From: Geodermatophilus obscurus DSM 43160
GTDB lineage: Bacteria; Actinomycetota; Actinomycetes; Mycobacteriales; Geodermatophilaceae
NCBI RefSeq assembly: GCF_000025345.1
Contig: NC_013757.1
Span: forward strand, 1,488,001 to 1,552,000
Reading direction: 5' to 3'
DNA: 64,000 nt
Shown here in pieces: positions 24,194 through 32,743 of this stretch. The number at the start of each line of letters is the position of its first letter. Position 1 is the first letter of the stretch. The notes beneath the pieces are model-generated. The model saw nothing but the letters and a program-made list of their open reading frames with translations. It did no database searches and was not told the origin of the DNA. A program made the translations under genes and the position numbers.

Positions 24194-25381
24194 ATGAGAG
24201 GCACGTCCGCGCTGGTCACGGCGACGGCGCTGGTCCTGCTGACCGGCTGCCAGGGCAGTGGCGGCGGGACGGCGGCGGCGCCGACGACGACCGCGGCCCC
24301 ACCCCTGCCCCCGCCCCCGGTCGCGGTCGAGGTCGCGTCGGCCGACGGTGCGACCGATGTCTCACCCAGGGTCCCACTCGAGATCTCCGTCACCGACGGC
24401 GAGCTCACCGACGTGAGCGTCGTCGACGGCGCCGGTGCCGAGGTGCCCGGCTCGGTGGCCGACTCGGCCGGGGACCCGGCCGTCGACGTCTGGACCCCGG
24501 AGACCCCGCTCGCGTACGGCTCCAGCTACACGCTGACCGCGACCGCCGAGGGCGAGGGCGGCGAGCCCGCCGAGGCCGCGACCACCTTCACCACGGTGAC
24601 CCCGCAGCGGCAGCTGACGCCGTCGATCGGCCCGCTGGACGGCCAGACGGTCGGCGTCGGCATGCCGATCCGCGTCTACTTCGGCGAGCCGGTCACCGAC
24701 AAGGCCGCTGTCGAGCGCAACCTGCGGGTGACCAGCTCGACCCCGACCGACGGCGTCTGGAACTGGTTCAGCGACACCGAGGTGCACTTCCGCCCGTCGC
24801 AGTACTGGCCGGAGAACACCGACGTGACCCTCGACGCCGATCTCTACGGCGTGGACCTCGGCAACGGCGTGTGGGGCGAGACCGACCGCACGGTCTCCTT
24901 CGCCATCGGCGAGCGGCACGTCTCGATCGCCGACGCGGACACCCACCAGATGGAGGTCTACGACGGCGACCAGCTGGTGCAGACCTTCCCGATCAGCGCC
25001 GGCAGCCCGGACAACCCCAGCTACAACGGCGCGCACGTGGTCACCGAGATGAACCGCGACCGGGTCATGGACTCCAGCACCTACGGCGTCCCGGTCGACA
25101 GCCCCGACGGCTACCGCACGCCGGTCGAGTACGCCGTCCGCATCTCCGACAGCGGCGAGTTCGTGCACGCCGCCCCGTGGTCGGTGGCCCAGCAGGGCCG
25201 CGAGAACGTCTCCCACGGCTGCATCAACCTCTCGACCGAGAACGCCCGCTGGTTCTTCTCGTTCTCGCAGCCCGGCGACGTCGTGGAGATCCGCGGATCC
25301 GATGCCGGGACGCTGCGGTCGGACGTCTACGACTGGACCATCCCCTGGGCGGAGTGGCAGGCCGGCAGCGCGCTCACCTGA
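24194..25381 (+). CDS. L,D-transpeptidase lipoprotein
   Basis: A 395-residue peptidoglycan cross-linking enzyme. Signal peptide with lipobox LLTGC (Cys17), a Pro/Thr-rich linker, two Ig-like domains (about 45-250) and a C-terminal YkuD domain with the signature VHAAPWS and SHGCINLS containing the catalytic His and Cys. This is the layout of mycobacterial LdtMt2-type 3-3 transpeptidases, acting outside the membrane and sensitive to carbapenems. GGAGGG precedes the ATG. It sits immediately outside the mobile element, reading away from tRNA-Lys. Confidence 0.93.
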   Translation: MRGTSALVTATALVLLTGCQGSGGGTAAAPTTTAAPPLPPPPVAVEVASADGATDVSPRVPLEISVTDGELTDVSVVDGAGAEVPGSVADSAGDPAVDVWTPETPLAYGSSYTLTATAEGEGGEPAEAATTFTTVTPQRQLTPSIGPLDGQTVGVGMPIRVYFGEPVTDKAAVERNLRVTSSTPTDGVWNWFSDTEVHFRPSQYWPENTDVTLDADLYGVDLGNGVWGETDRTVSFAIGERHVSIADADTHQMEVYDGDQLVQTFPISAGSPDNPSYNGAHVVTEMNRDRVMDSSTYGVPVDSPDGYRTPVEYAVRISDSGEFVHAAPWSVAQQGRENVSHGCINLSTENARWFFSFSQPGDVVEIRGSDAGTLRSDVYDWTIPWAEWQAGSALT

Positions 25382-25441
25382 GCGTTTCCGCCTGCCACGC
25401 CCGGGGAATGATCACCCGGTCCCCGAGTCGAGGAGAGTGCC

Positions 25442-25900
25442 GTGGACACCTGGGTGATCGTGCTGATCGTCGTGGTCGTGGTGGCGTTGCTGGCCGTGCT
25501 CGCCCTGACGATGGCCAAGCGCAACCGCATCAACGGGGCCCGCAAGCGGGAGCAGGCCCGCGACCACCTGCGCGAGGCGGAGCTGCGCGCGGCGCAGGCG
25601 GAGAAGGAGCAGGCGGCCGCCGAGGAGCAGGCGGCCCGCGCCCGGCGGGAGCGGGCCGAGGTCGAGGAGCGGACCCGACTGGCCGAGCAGGAGGCGCAGG
25701 AGCGCGCGAGCCGGGCGGGTGAGCACGCCTCGGCAGCCGAGCAGCTGCGCGCCAAGGCCGAGAAGCTGGCCCCGGGCCTGGCCGACCAGCACGGCCGGCA
25801 CTCCGACGGCCGCGCGCCGCAAGCCGCCGACGACCGGACGCAGACGTACCAGCAGGCCACCGACCCGGACCAGCCGAGCGGCGGCGCCACCCGCCGCTGA
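25442..25900 (+). CDS. Single-pass membrane protein with coiled coil
   Basis: A 152-residue protein: one N-terminal membrane segment (residues 5-24) followed by a charged KRNR stop-transfer cluster and a long Ala/Glu/Arg-rich coiled coil to about residue 110, then a polar tail. GTG start with GAGGAG. Function unknown; similar small anchored coiled-coil proteins are common in actinobacteria. Confidence 0.75.
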   Translation: MDTWVIVLIVVVVVALLAVLALTMAKRNRINGARKREQARDHLREAELRAAQAEKEQAAAEEQAARARRERAEVEERTRLAEQEAQERASRAGEHASAAEQLRAKAEKLAPGLADQHGRHSDGRAPQAADDRTQTYQQATDPDQPSGGATRR

Positions 25901-25972
25901 GTTCCGGCTCCTCGGACGGTCTGACGTCCGAGGGGCGCGTCCTGCGCCCCGCCGACCTCCCGGAGGGGCGCC

Positions 25973-27058
25973 ATGACCGACCTGCTCGCCATCGGCACGC
26001 GCAAGGGCCTGTGGCTGGCCCGCAGCGACGACGACCGCCGCACCTGGACCCTGGGCGAGCCGCACCTGCTCGCCCAGGAGGTCGCGGCCGTCTCGATCGA
26101 CACCCGCGGCCCCGCGCCGCGCGTGCTGGCCGGCATCCAGTACGGGCACTGGGGCCCGACGGTCATGCGGTCCGACGACCTCGGCGCGAGCTGGCAGGAG
26201 ACCGAGACCGGCGCCATCCGCTTCCCCGAGGACACCGGCGCGGCCCTCGCTCGCGTCTGGCAGCTGCGCCCCGACAGCGCCGACCGGCCCGGCGTCGTGT
26301 GGGCCGGCTGCGAGCCGCACTCGCTGTGGCGCAGCACAGACGGCGGCTGCAGCTTCGAGCTGGTCCGCGGCCTGTGGGACCACCCGCACCGGCCGACCTG
26401 GGCACCCGGCGCCGGGGGCGGGGCGGTGCACACGGTGCTGCCCGACCCCGCCTCCGACCGGGTGACCGTGGCGATGAGCACCGGCGGCGTCTACGTCAGC
26501 GAGGACGGCGCCTCGGCGTGGGAGCCGCGCAACGCCGGCATCAGCGCCGTCTTCCTGCCCGAGCCCGCGCCCGAGTACGGCCAGTGCGTGCACAAGGTCG
26601 CCGTCGACGCGGCCGGCCCGTACCGGATGTACGCGCAGAACCACTTCGGCGTCTTCCGCACCGACGACGCGGGCGGGTCGTGGACGTCGATCGCCGAGGG
26701 CCTGCCCGCCGACTTCGGCTTCCCGGTCGTCGCCTCGCCGTCCACCCCCGGCACCGCCTGGGTGGTCCCGCTGGTGGCCGACGCGCAGCGGGTGCCACCG
26801 GACGGCCGGCTGCAGGTGCAGCGCACGCGCGACGCGGGGGAGACCTGGACCGCGCTGACCAGCGGACTGCCCGACGCCTGCTGGGCGGCCGTCGTGCGCG
26901 ACGCGGCCTGCGCCGACGAGGCCGACCCGACCGGGCTCTACCTCGGCACCCGGGACGGCTGCGTCTATGCCAGCGCCGACGAGGGCGACACCTTCACCCT
27001 GGTCGCCGACCACCTGCCCGACGTCCTCGTCGTCCGCGCCGCCCGGATCCGACCGTGA
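25973..27058 (+). CDS. BNR/sialidase-like beta-propeller protein
   Basis: A 361-residue cytosolic protein composed of repeats with Asp-box-like motifs (SDDDRRTW, SDDLGASW, STDGGCSF, SEDGASAW, TDDAGGSW, TRDAGETW, SADEGDTF), i.e. a seven-bladed propeller of the exo-sialidase/sortilin type. No catalytic residues of true sialidases can be assigned and there is no signal peptide, so a binding role is as likely as hydrolysis. GGAGG precedes the ATG. Its stop overlaps the MoaD-like gene, so the two are co-translated. Confidence 0.85.
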   Translation: MTDLLAIGTRKGLWLARSDDDRRTWTLGEPHLLAQEVAAVSIDTRGPAPRVLAGIQYGHWGPTVMRSDDLGASWQETETGAIRFPEDTGAALARVWQLRPDSADRPGVVWAGCEPHSLWRSTDGGCSFELVRGLWDHPHRPTWAPGAGGGAVHTVLPDPASDRVTVAMSTGGVYVSEDGASAWEPRNAGISAVFLPEPAPEYGQCVHKVAVDAAGPYRMYAQNHFGVFRTDDAGGSWTSIAEGLPADFGFPVVASPSTPGTAWVVPLVADAQRVPPDGRLQVQRTRDAGETWTALTSGLPDACWAAVVRDAACADEADPTGLYLGTRDGCVYASADEGDTFTLVADHLPDVLVVRAARIRP

Positions 27059-27336
27059 GCGTCGAGGTGGTGCTGCCCGGCGTCCTGGCCGACCTGGCCG
27101 GCGGCACCCGGCACCTGGACGTCGCCTCGGGCGGGGGCACGCTCGCCGACCTGCTCGACACGCTGGCCGCCGTCCACCCGGCGCTGGCCCGCCGGATCCG
27201 CGACGAGGCCGGCGCGCTGCGGCGTTTCGTCAACGTCTACGTGGACGGCGACGACGTCCGGTTCACCGGGGGGCTGGGTGCTCCGGTGCCCGACGGCGCC
27301 GTCGTCCAGGTGCTGCCGTCGGTGGCCGGCGGCTGA
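27055..27336 (+). CDS. MoaD/ThiS-family sulfur-carrier-like protein
   Basis: A 93-residue ubiquitin-like fold protein ending in Gly-Gly (SVAGG), the hallmark of MoaD/ThiS sulfur carriers that are thiocarboxylated by an adenylating enzyme. It reads VEVVLPGVLADLAGG, LLDTLAAVHP and RFVNVYVDGDDVRF. GTG start overlaps the stop of the propeller gene (GTGA). No molybdopterin or thiamine gene is nearby, so the acceptor pathway is unknown. Confidence 0.85.
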   Translation: MSVEVVLPGVLADLAGGTRHLDVASGGGTLADLLDTLAAVHPALARRIRDEAGALRRFVNVYVDGDDVRFTGGLGAPVPDGAVVQVLPSVAGG

Positions 27337-27372
27337 GCGGAGCGCCCCGCGGCAGCGAACGGGGTCGCTGGG

Positions 27373-27618
27373 TCACAGGACGGCGAGCGCCGCGCACTCC
27401 GCGCACAGCTGCGAGCTGTCGTAGTCCTCCGGCGGCCACACGGTCTGCTCGTCCACCGCGACGTAGGCCCCGCACAGCGCCTTGCGGCTGCGGCCGTTCA
27501 CCTTGCCGATGGTCGCGTGCGCCGGTCCGATCTGCCGCGGGACGAGGCCCTCCGCGGTGCCCACCGAGCCGACCATCACGACGGCGTGAGCGGTCCCGTA
27601 GGAGTAGGCGAGAGTCAT
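27373..27618 (-). CDS. Small Cys-containing hypothetical protein
   Basis: An 81-residue protein ending in a CAEC pair preceded by a Cys in KALCGAYV, suggesting a small zinc-binding site. ATG 27618 is chosen because codon-like sequence starts there; an upstream extension is Arg/Pro-rich and unlikely to be coding. Unknown function. It converges with the MoaD-like gene. Confidence 0.6.
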   Translation of the reverse strand: MTLAYSYGTAHAVVMVGSVGTAEGLVPRQIGPAHATIGKVNGRSRKALCGAYVAVDEQTVWPPEDYDSSQLCAECAALAVL

Positions 27619-27846
27619 GGCCCCAGGGTCGCCACGAGGAGCGGGGCCGGGCCAGCACCCGGGAGGCGCGTGTCGGCTGCACCCGCCACAGCCGTCGCTG
27701 CCGTCACAGCGGCGCTCTGCCGGGAGCGGGACGGCTCGGGCTCGACTGTCGCCGGCCGCGGACCGCAGAGCGTTCGTGATCACCACCCCTGCGCGCGCGG
27801 TGAACACCGACGACGACGTCCGGAGCGGGTCCCGGGCGGCACCGCA

Positions 27847-28005
27847 CTGGGCGGCGTCGAGGACGTCATGCGCGGCGTCGTGGGCGCGCAGGGCACGATC
27901 GCCGCCGCCGTCGAGGAGCAGAGCGTGGCGACCGCACAGGCGCGAGAGGCCATCGCCGGCGCCTCGCGCGAGGCGGCGCCCATGGCCGCCGACCTGCAGC
28001 GGATC
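27847..28005 (+). pseudogene. Remnant of methyl-accepting chemotaxis protein signalling tip
   Basis: About 53 codons reading LGGVEDVMRGVVGAQGTIAA then AVEEQSVATAQAREAIAGAS and EAAPMAADLQRI. This resembles the end of the MCP cytoplasmic domain, where IxxAVEEQxxxT is conserved. There is no proper start upstream and the frame becomes non-protein-like beyond 28010. Probably the residue of a deleted chemoreceptor gene. Confidence 0.5.
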
Positions 28006-28066
28006 GGACCCGGCGAGACCGTGCCGGTGCGCACCCCGGCCGGGGACCGGCGGGGTCCGCGGGCTG

Positions 28067-28255
28067 CTACTCGCGGACGACCCACACCTCGGCCGGTCCC
28101 TGTGGCGTGCTCCGGACCTGCACGGGCTCGAACCGCTGGTAGACCCCGAACCAGCGGGGCCCGTCGTAGACCAGCACCGAGGACGTCAGCAGCTCGGCGG
28201 GCACCTCGTCGATCTCGCCGTGCCGCGGGCCACCCCAGTGGAAGATCAACGGCAT
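28067..28255 (-). CDS. Short hypothetical protein
   Basis: A 62-residue protein (MPLIFHWGGPRHGEIDEVPA ... VWVVRE) with normal codon bias. It looks like a small conserved beta-rich protein but I do not recognise the family. ATG 28255 is the only good start. Confidence 0.6.
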   Translation of the reverse strand: MPLIFHWGGPRHGEIDEVPAELLTSSVLVYDGPRWFGVYQRFEPVQVRSTPQGPAEVWVVRE

Positions 28256-28502
28256 GGGGGCACGCTAGCCCTGTCCTGTTCCGACGTCGTGGGCAGGACG
28301 GCGCGAGGCACCGGGTTCGTCAGGCCGGTCCGGCGTGGACGTCGGTGTCCACGCCCTCCCGATGCGCGTAGGGTCGGGACAGGCGTGGGACATCCACCGC
28401 CGACCGCGCGTCGAGCAACGGCGTGCAGCCCGCACGGGATCCGGGCTCGGGTCCCGCGGCCGAGGTCACCAGCCCCCGGTTCGAGCAGACCGGAGGCCCT
28501 CC

Positions 28503-29309
28503 GTGGCCAGCAGCCAGGACCCGCAGTCCGCGCTCGCCGCGGAGGCGCTGGAGCGCCTGGGCCGGTTGTCGCTGCGCGAGCTGTCGATGGACGACCTGCT
28601 GCAGACCGTGGCCGACCTGACCAACAGGGCGATGCCCGGCGATCCCGAGACGTCGGTGACGCTGCTGGTCCGGGACCGTCCCACCACCGTCGCGACGACG
28701 GGGCAGATGGCCGTCGACCTCGACGAGTCGCAGTACGACCGCGGTCACGGGCCGTGTCTGCACGCCGCGCGCAGCGGCGAGCCGACCGAGATCGCCGACA
28801 CCCGCACCGAGACCCGGTGGCCCGACTACCTGCCGCGGGCCGTCGAGCACGGCAACCTCAGCTCCCTGTCGGTCCCGCTCGTCATCGACGAGGACGACCA
28901 GGTCACCGGGGCGCTGAACATCTACGCCCGCCGCGCGCACGCCTTCGACGAGGACAGCCGGGCGGCGGCCACCAGGTTCGGCCCGTACGCATCCGTGGCG
29001 GCCGGCAACCTGTACGCCTACCGGAGCGCCCGCCGCACGGCCGACAACCTGCAGGCCGCGCTGGAGTCGCGCGCGGTCATCGACCAGGCCAAGGGCGTCC
29101 TCGTGGAGCGCTACCGGCTCGCCCCGGACCAGGCCTTCCAGATGCTGGCCCGGGCGTCGATGAACGCCAACCGGAAGGTGCGGGACGTCGCCGACGAACT
29201 CGTGCGCACCGGGGAGTTCGCCGTGGCGGCACCGCGAGGCCCCGAACGGCGGTCCGGCCCCGCGTCTGCTCCCGGTCGCCCAGGACCTGGCGCACCGCGA
29301 CACTCCTGA
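28503..29309 (+). CDS. GAF-ANTAR response protein (RNA-binding antiterminator type)
   Basis: A 268-residue regulator with an N-terminal GAF sensor domain (about 15-165; YDRGHGPCLHAARSGEPTEI) and a C-terminal ANTAR RNA-binding domain (about 180-235; SRAVIDQAKGVLVERYRLAP, DQAFQMLARASMNANRKV). ANTAR proteins bind paired hexaloop hairpins in nascent RNA and prevent termination. GTG 28503 follows GGAGG. It is a lone gene; its RNA target is not obvious in the window. The C-terminal 35 residues are disordered. Confidence 0.9.
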   Translation: MASSQDPQSALAAEALERLGRLSLRELSMDDLLQTVADLTNRAMPGDPETSVTLLVRDRPTTVATTGQMAVDLDESQYDRGHGPCLHAARSGEPTEIADTRTETRWPDYLPRAVEHGNLSSLSVPLVIDEDDQVTGALNIYARRAHAFDEDSRAAATRFGPYASVAAGNLYAYRSARRTADNLQAALESRAVIDQAKGVLVERYRLAPDQAFQMLARASMNANRKVRDVADELVRTGEFAVAAPRGPERRSGPASAPGRPGPGAPRHS

Positions 29310-29512
29310 TCAGCCGCCGGTGTTCCCCGGGGGGCTCCGGCGGTCAGGCCCCGCCGCTCCAGACCACGGGCGGCGGGGCCGCCCCTCAGCACCCGCCCCG
29401 GCACGGGGGAGGCCCTGGCCGGTCGCCGGATTGCCGTCGTTCCAGTCTCCGGGCAGGAGCAGCCGTGTTCACCCCGCAACCGCTCCAGGCACCGGCGGGC
29501 GCCTGAGCACGG

Positions 29513-29564
29513 AACGACACGAGGCCCCTACACGGCGCACCCATCGCGCGGGCCTCGTGTCGTT
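29513..29564. terminator. Hairpin terminator between GAF-ANTAR and DUF1707 genes
   Basis: AACGACACGAGGCCC (29513-29527) pairs perfectly with GGGCCTCGTGTCGTT (29550-29564), 15 base pairs with a 22-base loop. The rest of 29310-29654 holds no gene I can support. Confidence 0.7.
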
Positions 29565-29654
29565 GCCCGCCCGCGCGCGCCGGAACCCGCCCGGTGGCTC
29601 GGGCGCAGGTGCAGGCTGTGGCCGTTTCCGCGTCGCACCTCGGGAGGAACGACC

Positions 29655-30125
29655 ATGCCACCCCTGATCGACCTGGACAGCGCGGCTACGTCCGCACCGC
29701 GGATGCGCGCGTCGGACGCCGACCGGCTGGCCACCGTCAAGCAACTGCAGGACGCGGTGGCCCGCGGCCTGCTCACGCCGGACGAGGGCGGGGAGCGGAT
29801 GGCCGATGCCTTCGCCGCCGTCCACCTGACCGACCTCGACCCGCTGACCGAGGACCTCCCGCCGGCGCCGCCCGAGCGCACGGCGCCGGGCTGGCGGTCG
29901 CTCGGGGTGCTCGCGGTCGAGCAGGTGCGGACCTCCCTGACCACCGCCGCCACCGGCCGTCTGAACGCGGCGCGGGTGGCGGTCGTGCTCCTCGTCGCCT
30001 CCCTCTTCCTCGTTCTCGTCGGCGCCCTGAGCGGGGTGGCGCTGTCCGACAGCGGCGGCGGGGGCGGTGACGGCGGCTGGCACGAGTGGCACGAGCACCG
30101 GGATCACCACTGGGACCACGACTGA
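29655..30125 (+). CDS. DUF1707 membrane protein
   Basis: A 156-residue protein with an N-terminal DUF1707 module (RASDADRLATVKQLQDAVARGLLTPDEGGER), one membrane segment (about 113-135) and a His/Trp-rich tail (HEWHEHRDHHWDHD) outside or inside the membrane. DUF1707 is widespread in actinobacteria at the N-terminus of small membrane proteins; its function is unknown. The His-rich end may bind metal. GGGAGG ribosome site. Confidence 0.85.
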   Translation: MPPLIDLDSAATSAPRMRASDADRLATVKQLQDAVARGLLTPDEGGERMADAFAAVHLTDLDPLTEDLPPAPPERTAPGWRSLGVLAVEQVRTSLTTAATGRLNAARVAVVLLVASLFLVLVGALSGVALSDSGGGGGDGGWHEWHEHRDHHWDHD

Positions 30126-30439
30126 CCTGCTCGGCGAGCTCGCCGCCCGGAGATTGCGAGCAGGACCGGGCGGGCATGCGGTGACGCCGTTGCGCCAGTA
30201 CACGCGGTCCTGGCTGTCGCGCTGCTCGCTCCACCGGCTGGGGGGCTCGCGGGACGTGGGTTCTGCTCCGTGCGGTCGGTCGGTGAGGACCGGCCGCACC
30301 GTCGGCAGCCGGCTGCGATGCGCACTCGCCCGCTGCTGCTCCTCCCCGATCGAGGGGCAGCGGGTCCCCGCCGCCGTGAGCGGCGCCGGAACGGGCGAAG
30401 GCCCTGGTCAGCGAACTGACCAGGGCCTCCACCGCATGG
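30126..30439. other. Intergenic before tRNA-His
   Basis: No gene supported. A near-palindrome around GCCCTGGTCAGCGAACTGACCAGGGC (inverted halves at 30402-30412 and 30417-30427) lies just downstream of the 3' end of tRNA-His and is probably its terminator. Confidence 0.5.
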
Positions 30440-30513
30440 GGTGAGTGACGGGGCTCGAACCCGCGACACCCAGGATCACAACCTGGTGCTCTACCAGCTG
30501 AGCTACACCCACC
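30440..30513 (-). tRNA. tRNA-His (anticodon GUG)
   Basis: Complete cloverleaf with the tRNA-His-specific extra 5' G (30513) opposite C73: acceptor GTGGGTG/CACTCAC, D arm GCTC/GAGC, anticodon stem CCAGG/CCTGG with loop TTGTGAT, and T arm GCGGG-TTCGAGC-CCCGT. CCA not encoded. Confidence 0.95.
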
Positions 30514-30579
30514 ACGTCTCCCGGACGGCCGCTCGACAGCGGGTCGTCCGGGGAACCGGCACCACGATACCGGAGACCC

Positions 30580-31257
30580 TCAGGCGTCCGACGCGGCCGG
30601 GGGTACCTGCCCGGGGGTGCCGGCGTCCTCGGCCGCGAACAGCCCCGCGAAGGACGCCGCGACCCGCGACGCGGCCGCCTGCGCCTGGGACGTCGAGGGC
30701 CCGGGGCCGTCGACGAACAGCGTCTGCCGGTAGTAGGCGAGCTCGCGCACCGACTCGATGATGTCGGCCAGCGCACGGTGGGCCAGCCCCTTCTGCGGCT
30801 GGGCGAAGTACACCCGCGGGAACCAGCGGCGGGCCAGCTCCTTGACCGAGGAGACGTCGATCATCCGGTAGTGCAGGTGGTCGTCGAGCTCGGGCATGTC
30901 TCGAGCGAGGAAGCCGCGGTCGGTGCCGATCGAGTTGCCGCACAACGGCGCCGTCCGCCGCTCGGGCACGAACCGCTTCACGTAGGCCAGCAGCTGCTGC
31001 TCGGCCTCGGCGACGGTGAGCGTCGAGGCCCGCACCGCCTCGGTGAGACCGGACTTGGCGTGCATCTCGGTGACGACCTCGACCATGCCCTCGAGCGCGG
31101 CGTCGTCGGCGGAGATGACCAGGTCCAGGCCGGGGTCGAGGACGTTGAGCTCGGAGTCGGTGACCAGCACCGCGACCTCGATGAGCTTGTCCCGGGTGAG
31201 GTCCAGCCCGGTCATCTCGCAGTCGATCCAGACCAGGTGTCCCGCGCTGTCCGCCAC
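30580..31257 (-). CDS. orn: Oligoribonuclease (DEDDh 3'-5' exonuclease)
   Basis: A 225-residue enzyme that degrades two- to five-base RNA (and pGpG) to mononucleotides. Motifs: exo [11 protein letters not shown] with catalytic Asp and Glu near residues 12-14, exo II around [19 protein letters not shown], and exo [20 protein letters not shown] with the catalytic His. The C-terminal 40 residues are an Ala-rich extension seen in actinobacterial forms. It sits next to tRNA-His, as often in this phylum. A GGDEF-EAL protein elsewhere in the window makes the pGpG-degrading role relevant. Confidence 0.95.
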   Translation of the reverse strand: MADSAGHLVWIDCEMTGLDLTRDKLIEVAVLVTDSELNVLDPGLDLVISADDAALEGMVEVVTEMHAKSGLTEAVRASTLTVAEAEQQLLAYVKRFVPERRTAPLCGNSIGTDRGFLARDMPELDDHLHYRMIDVSSVKELARRWFPRVYFAQPQKGLAHRALADIIESVRELAYYRQTLFVDGPGPSTSQAQAAASRVAASFAGLFAAEDAGTPGQVPPAASDA

Positions 31258-31403
31258 GGGTTCCGACCCTACGTCGCGCCCCAGGCGGTCGCCCGCACGG
31301 CAGGCGATACGGAACTCGCCACTCCCGTACTCCTCGGGAGCCCGGAAACGGGCCTCGCGCCTCGCTAGGCTCCGCGGACCGCCCCGAGTCCAGGAGTACC
31401 GCC

Positions 31404-32615
31404 GTGCCCCGTGCCGTCCCCGTCGCCGACCGAGCGGCCCCGTCGGCTCCGGGCTCGGCGAGGACCGCGCTGCGCCACCCGGTCGCGACCCTCCGGTGGC
31501 TGTGGCCGGCCTACGTCACGCCGGGCCGCCCCGGCCGCCCGACGACCCAGCGGGAGCTGCGCTGGGTCTACACGGCCTGGCTGGGCGCCTTCCTGCTGAA
31601 GATGCTCGGCTCGTCGTGGGACGTCTCGTGGCACTTCATGTGGCTCCGTGACGACCTCGCCCCGCCGCACCTGCTCAACTCCGCCGGCACCGTCGTGGTC
31701 GTCGCGCTGGTGCTCTTTTCCAGCTACACCGGCTACGGCGTCGACCGCCGCGCGCTGCGCCTGATGCAGGGGGGCACCGCGGTCTTCCTCGTCGCCGTCC
31801 CGGTCGACATCGTCAACCACCGCGTCAACGGGCTGGACATCACCAGCTGGAGCCCCAGTCACGCGCTGCTCTACCTCGGGACGGCGATCATGCTGGCCGG
31901 GGCGATCCGCGGCTGGTGGCTGTACGCCGCGCCGGGCCGCGTGCGGGACGCCATCGCCCTGGGGCTGTGGCTGTTCTTCGTCGAGAACGCCGTCTTCCCC
32001 AACCAGCACCAGGAGTACGGCATCCTCTCGCTGCGCGCCTACGAGGCCGGGCGGACGACGGCCGAGCAGCAGCTGCTGGACTTCGCCGCCGCCCAGGGCC
32101 AGACGCCGACGATGTTCATGCTCCCGGTGCCGTCCTGGGTGCACCCGGCCTGGCTGCTGTGCGCCGGGCTGCTCTCCCTCGTCGTCGCCCGGCGGGTCGC
32201 CGGCCTGCGCTGGGCCGCGACCGCCGTCGCCGCCGTCTACCTGGCCTACCGCGCCGCCATGTGGCTGGGACTGGTCGCGATCGGCTTCCCGCCGTCGGTG
32301 CTGCCGCTGGCGCTGCTCGCGGGCGCGGTCGCCGTCGACCTGGCCGTCTCCCGCCGGCTGCCCGGCTGGCTGGCCGGACCGCTGGTGGCCGCGGTCACCT
32401 ACCTGGCCGGCGACCTGCTCGCCGCCGTCGGTGCCCTGCCCCCCTGGAACTGGGAACCGGAGGTGGTGCTGCTCACCGGCGCGGGGTTCACGCTGCTCTG
32501 GGCGGGCCTCGACGTCGTCGCCCGCAGCCGCTCGCTGACCGCCTGGCGCACGCCTCTCGAGGAGCACGGGGAGACGCCCGGCCTCCTGGTGACGGGCGGC
32601 GCGCCGACCCGCTGA
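31404..32615 (+). CDS. Hypothetical polytopic membrane protein
   Basis: A 403-residue protein with about eight hydrophobic segments from residue 60 to 385 and conserved-looking polar motifs inside membrane regions ([32 protein letters not shown]). These His/Asp patterns resemble uncharacterised actinobacterial membrane proteins, but no function is known. GTG start after GGAGTACC. Confidence 0.75.
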   Translation: MPRAVPVADRAAPSAPGSARTALRHPVATLRWLWPAYVTPGRPGRPTTQRELRWVYTAWLGAFLLKMLGSSWDVSWHFMWLRDDLAPPHLLNSAGTVVVVALVLFSSYTGYGVDRRALRLMQGGTAVFLVAVPVDIVNHRVNGLDITSWSPSHALLYLGTAIMLAGAIRGWWLYAAPGRVRDAIALGLWLFFVENAVFPNQHQEYGILSLRAYEAGRTTAEQQLLDFAAAQGQTPTMFMLPVPSWVHPAWLLCAGLLSLVVARRVAGLRWAATAVAAVYLAYRAAMWLGLVAIGFPPSVLPLALLAGAVAVDLAVSRRLPGWLAGPLVAAVTYLAGDLLAAVGALPPWNWEPEVVLLTGAGFTLLWAGLDVVARSRSLTAWRTPLEEHGETPGLLVTGGAPTR

Positions 32616-32743
32616 GTGTCCCGGACCGGCCCGTCACATGCCGTAGCGTCGGAGACCGCTCCTCCCGGCGACCGCGCTCCGAACCGGCGTGCCGCGGCCC
32701 CGTGCCGTCCCACCGCCCCCGTTCCCTGCCCCGGAGGACCCAC

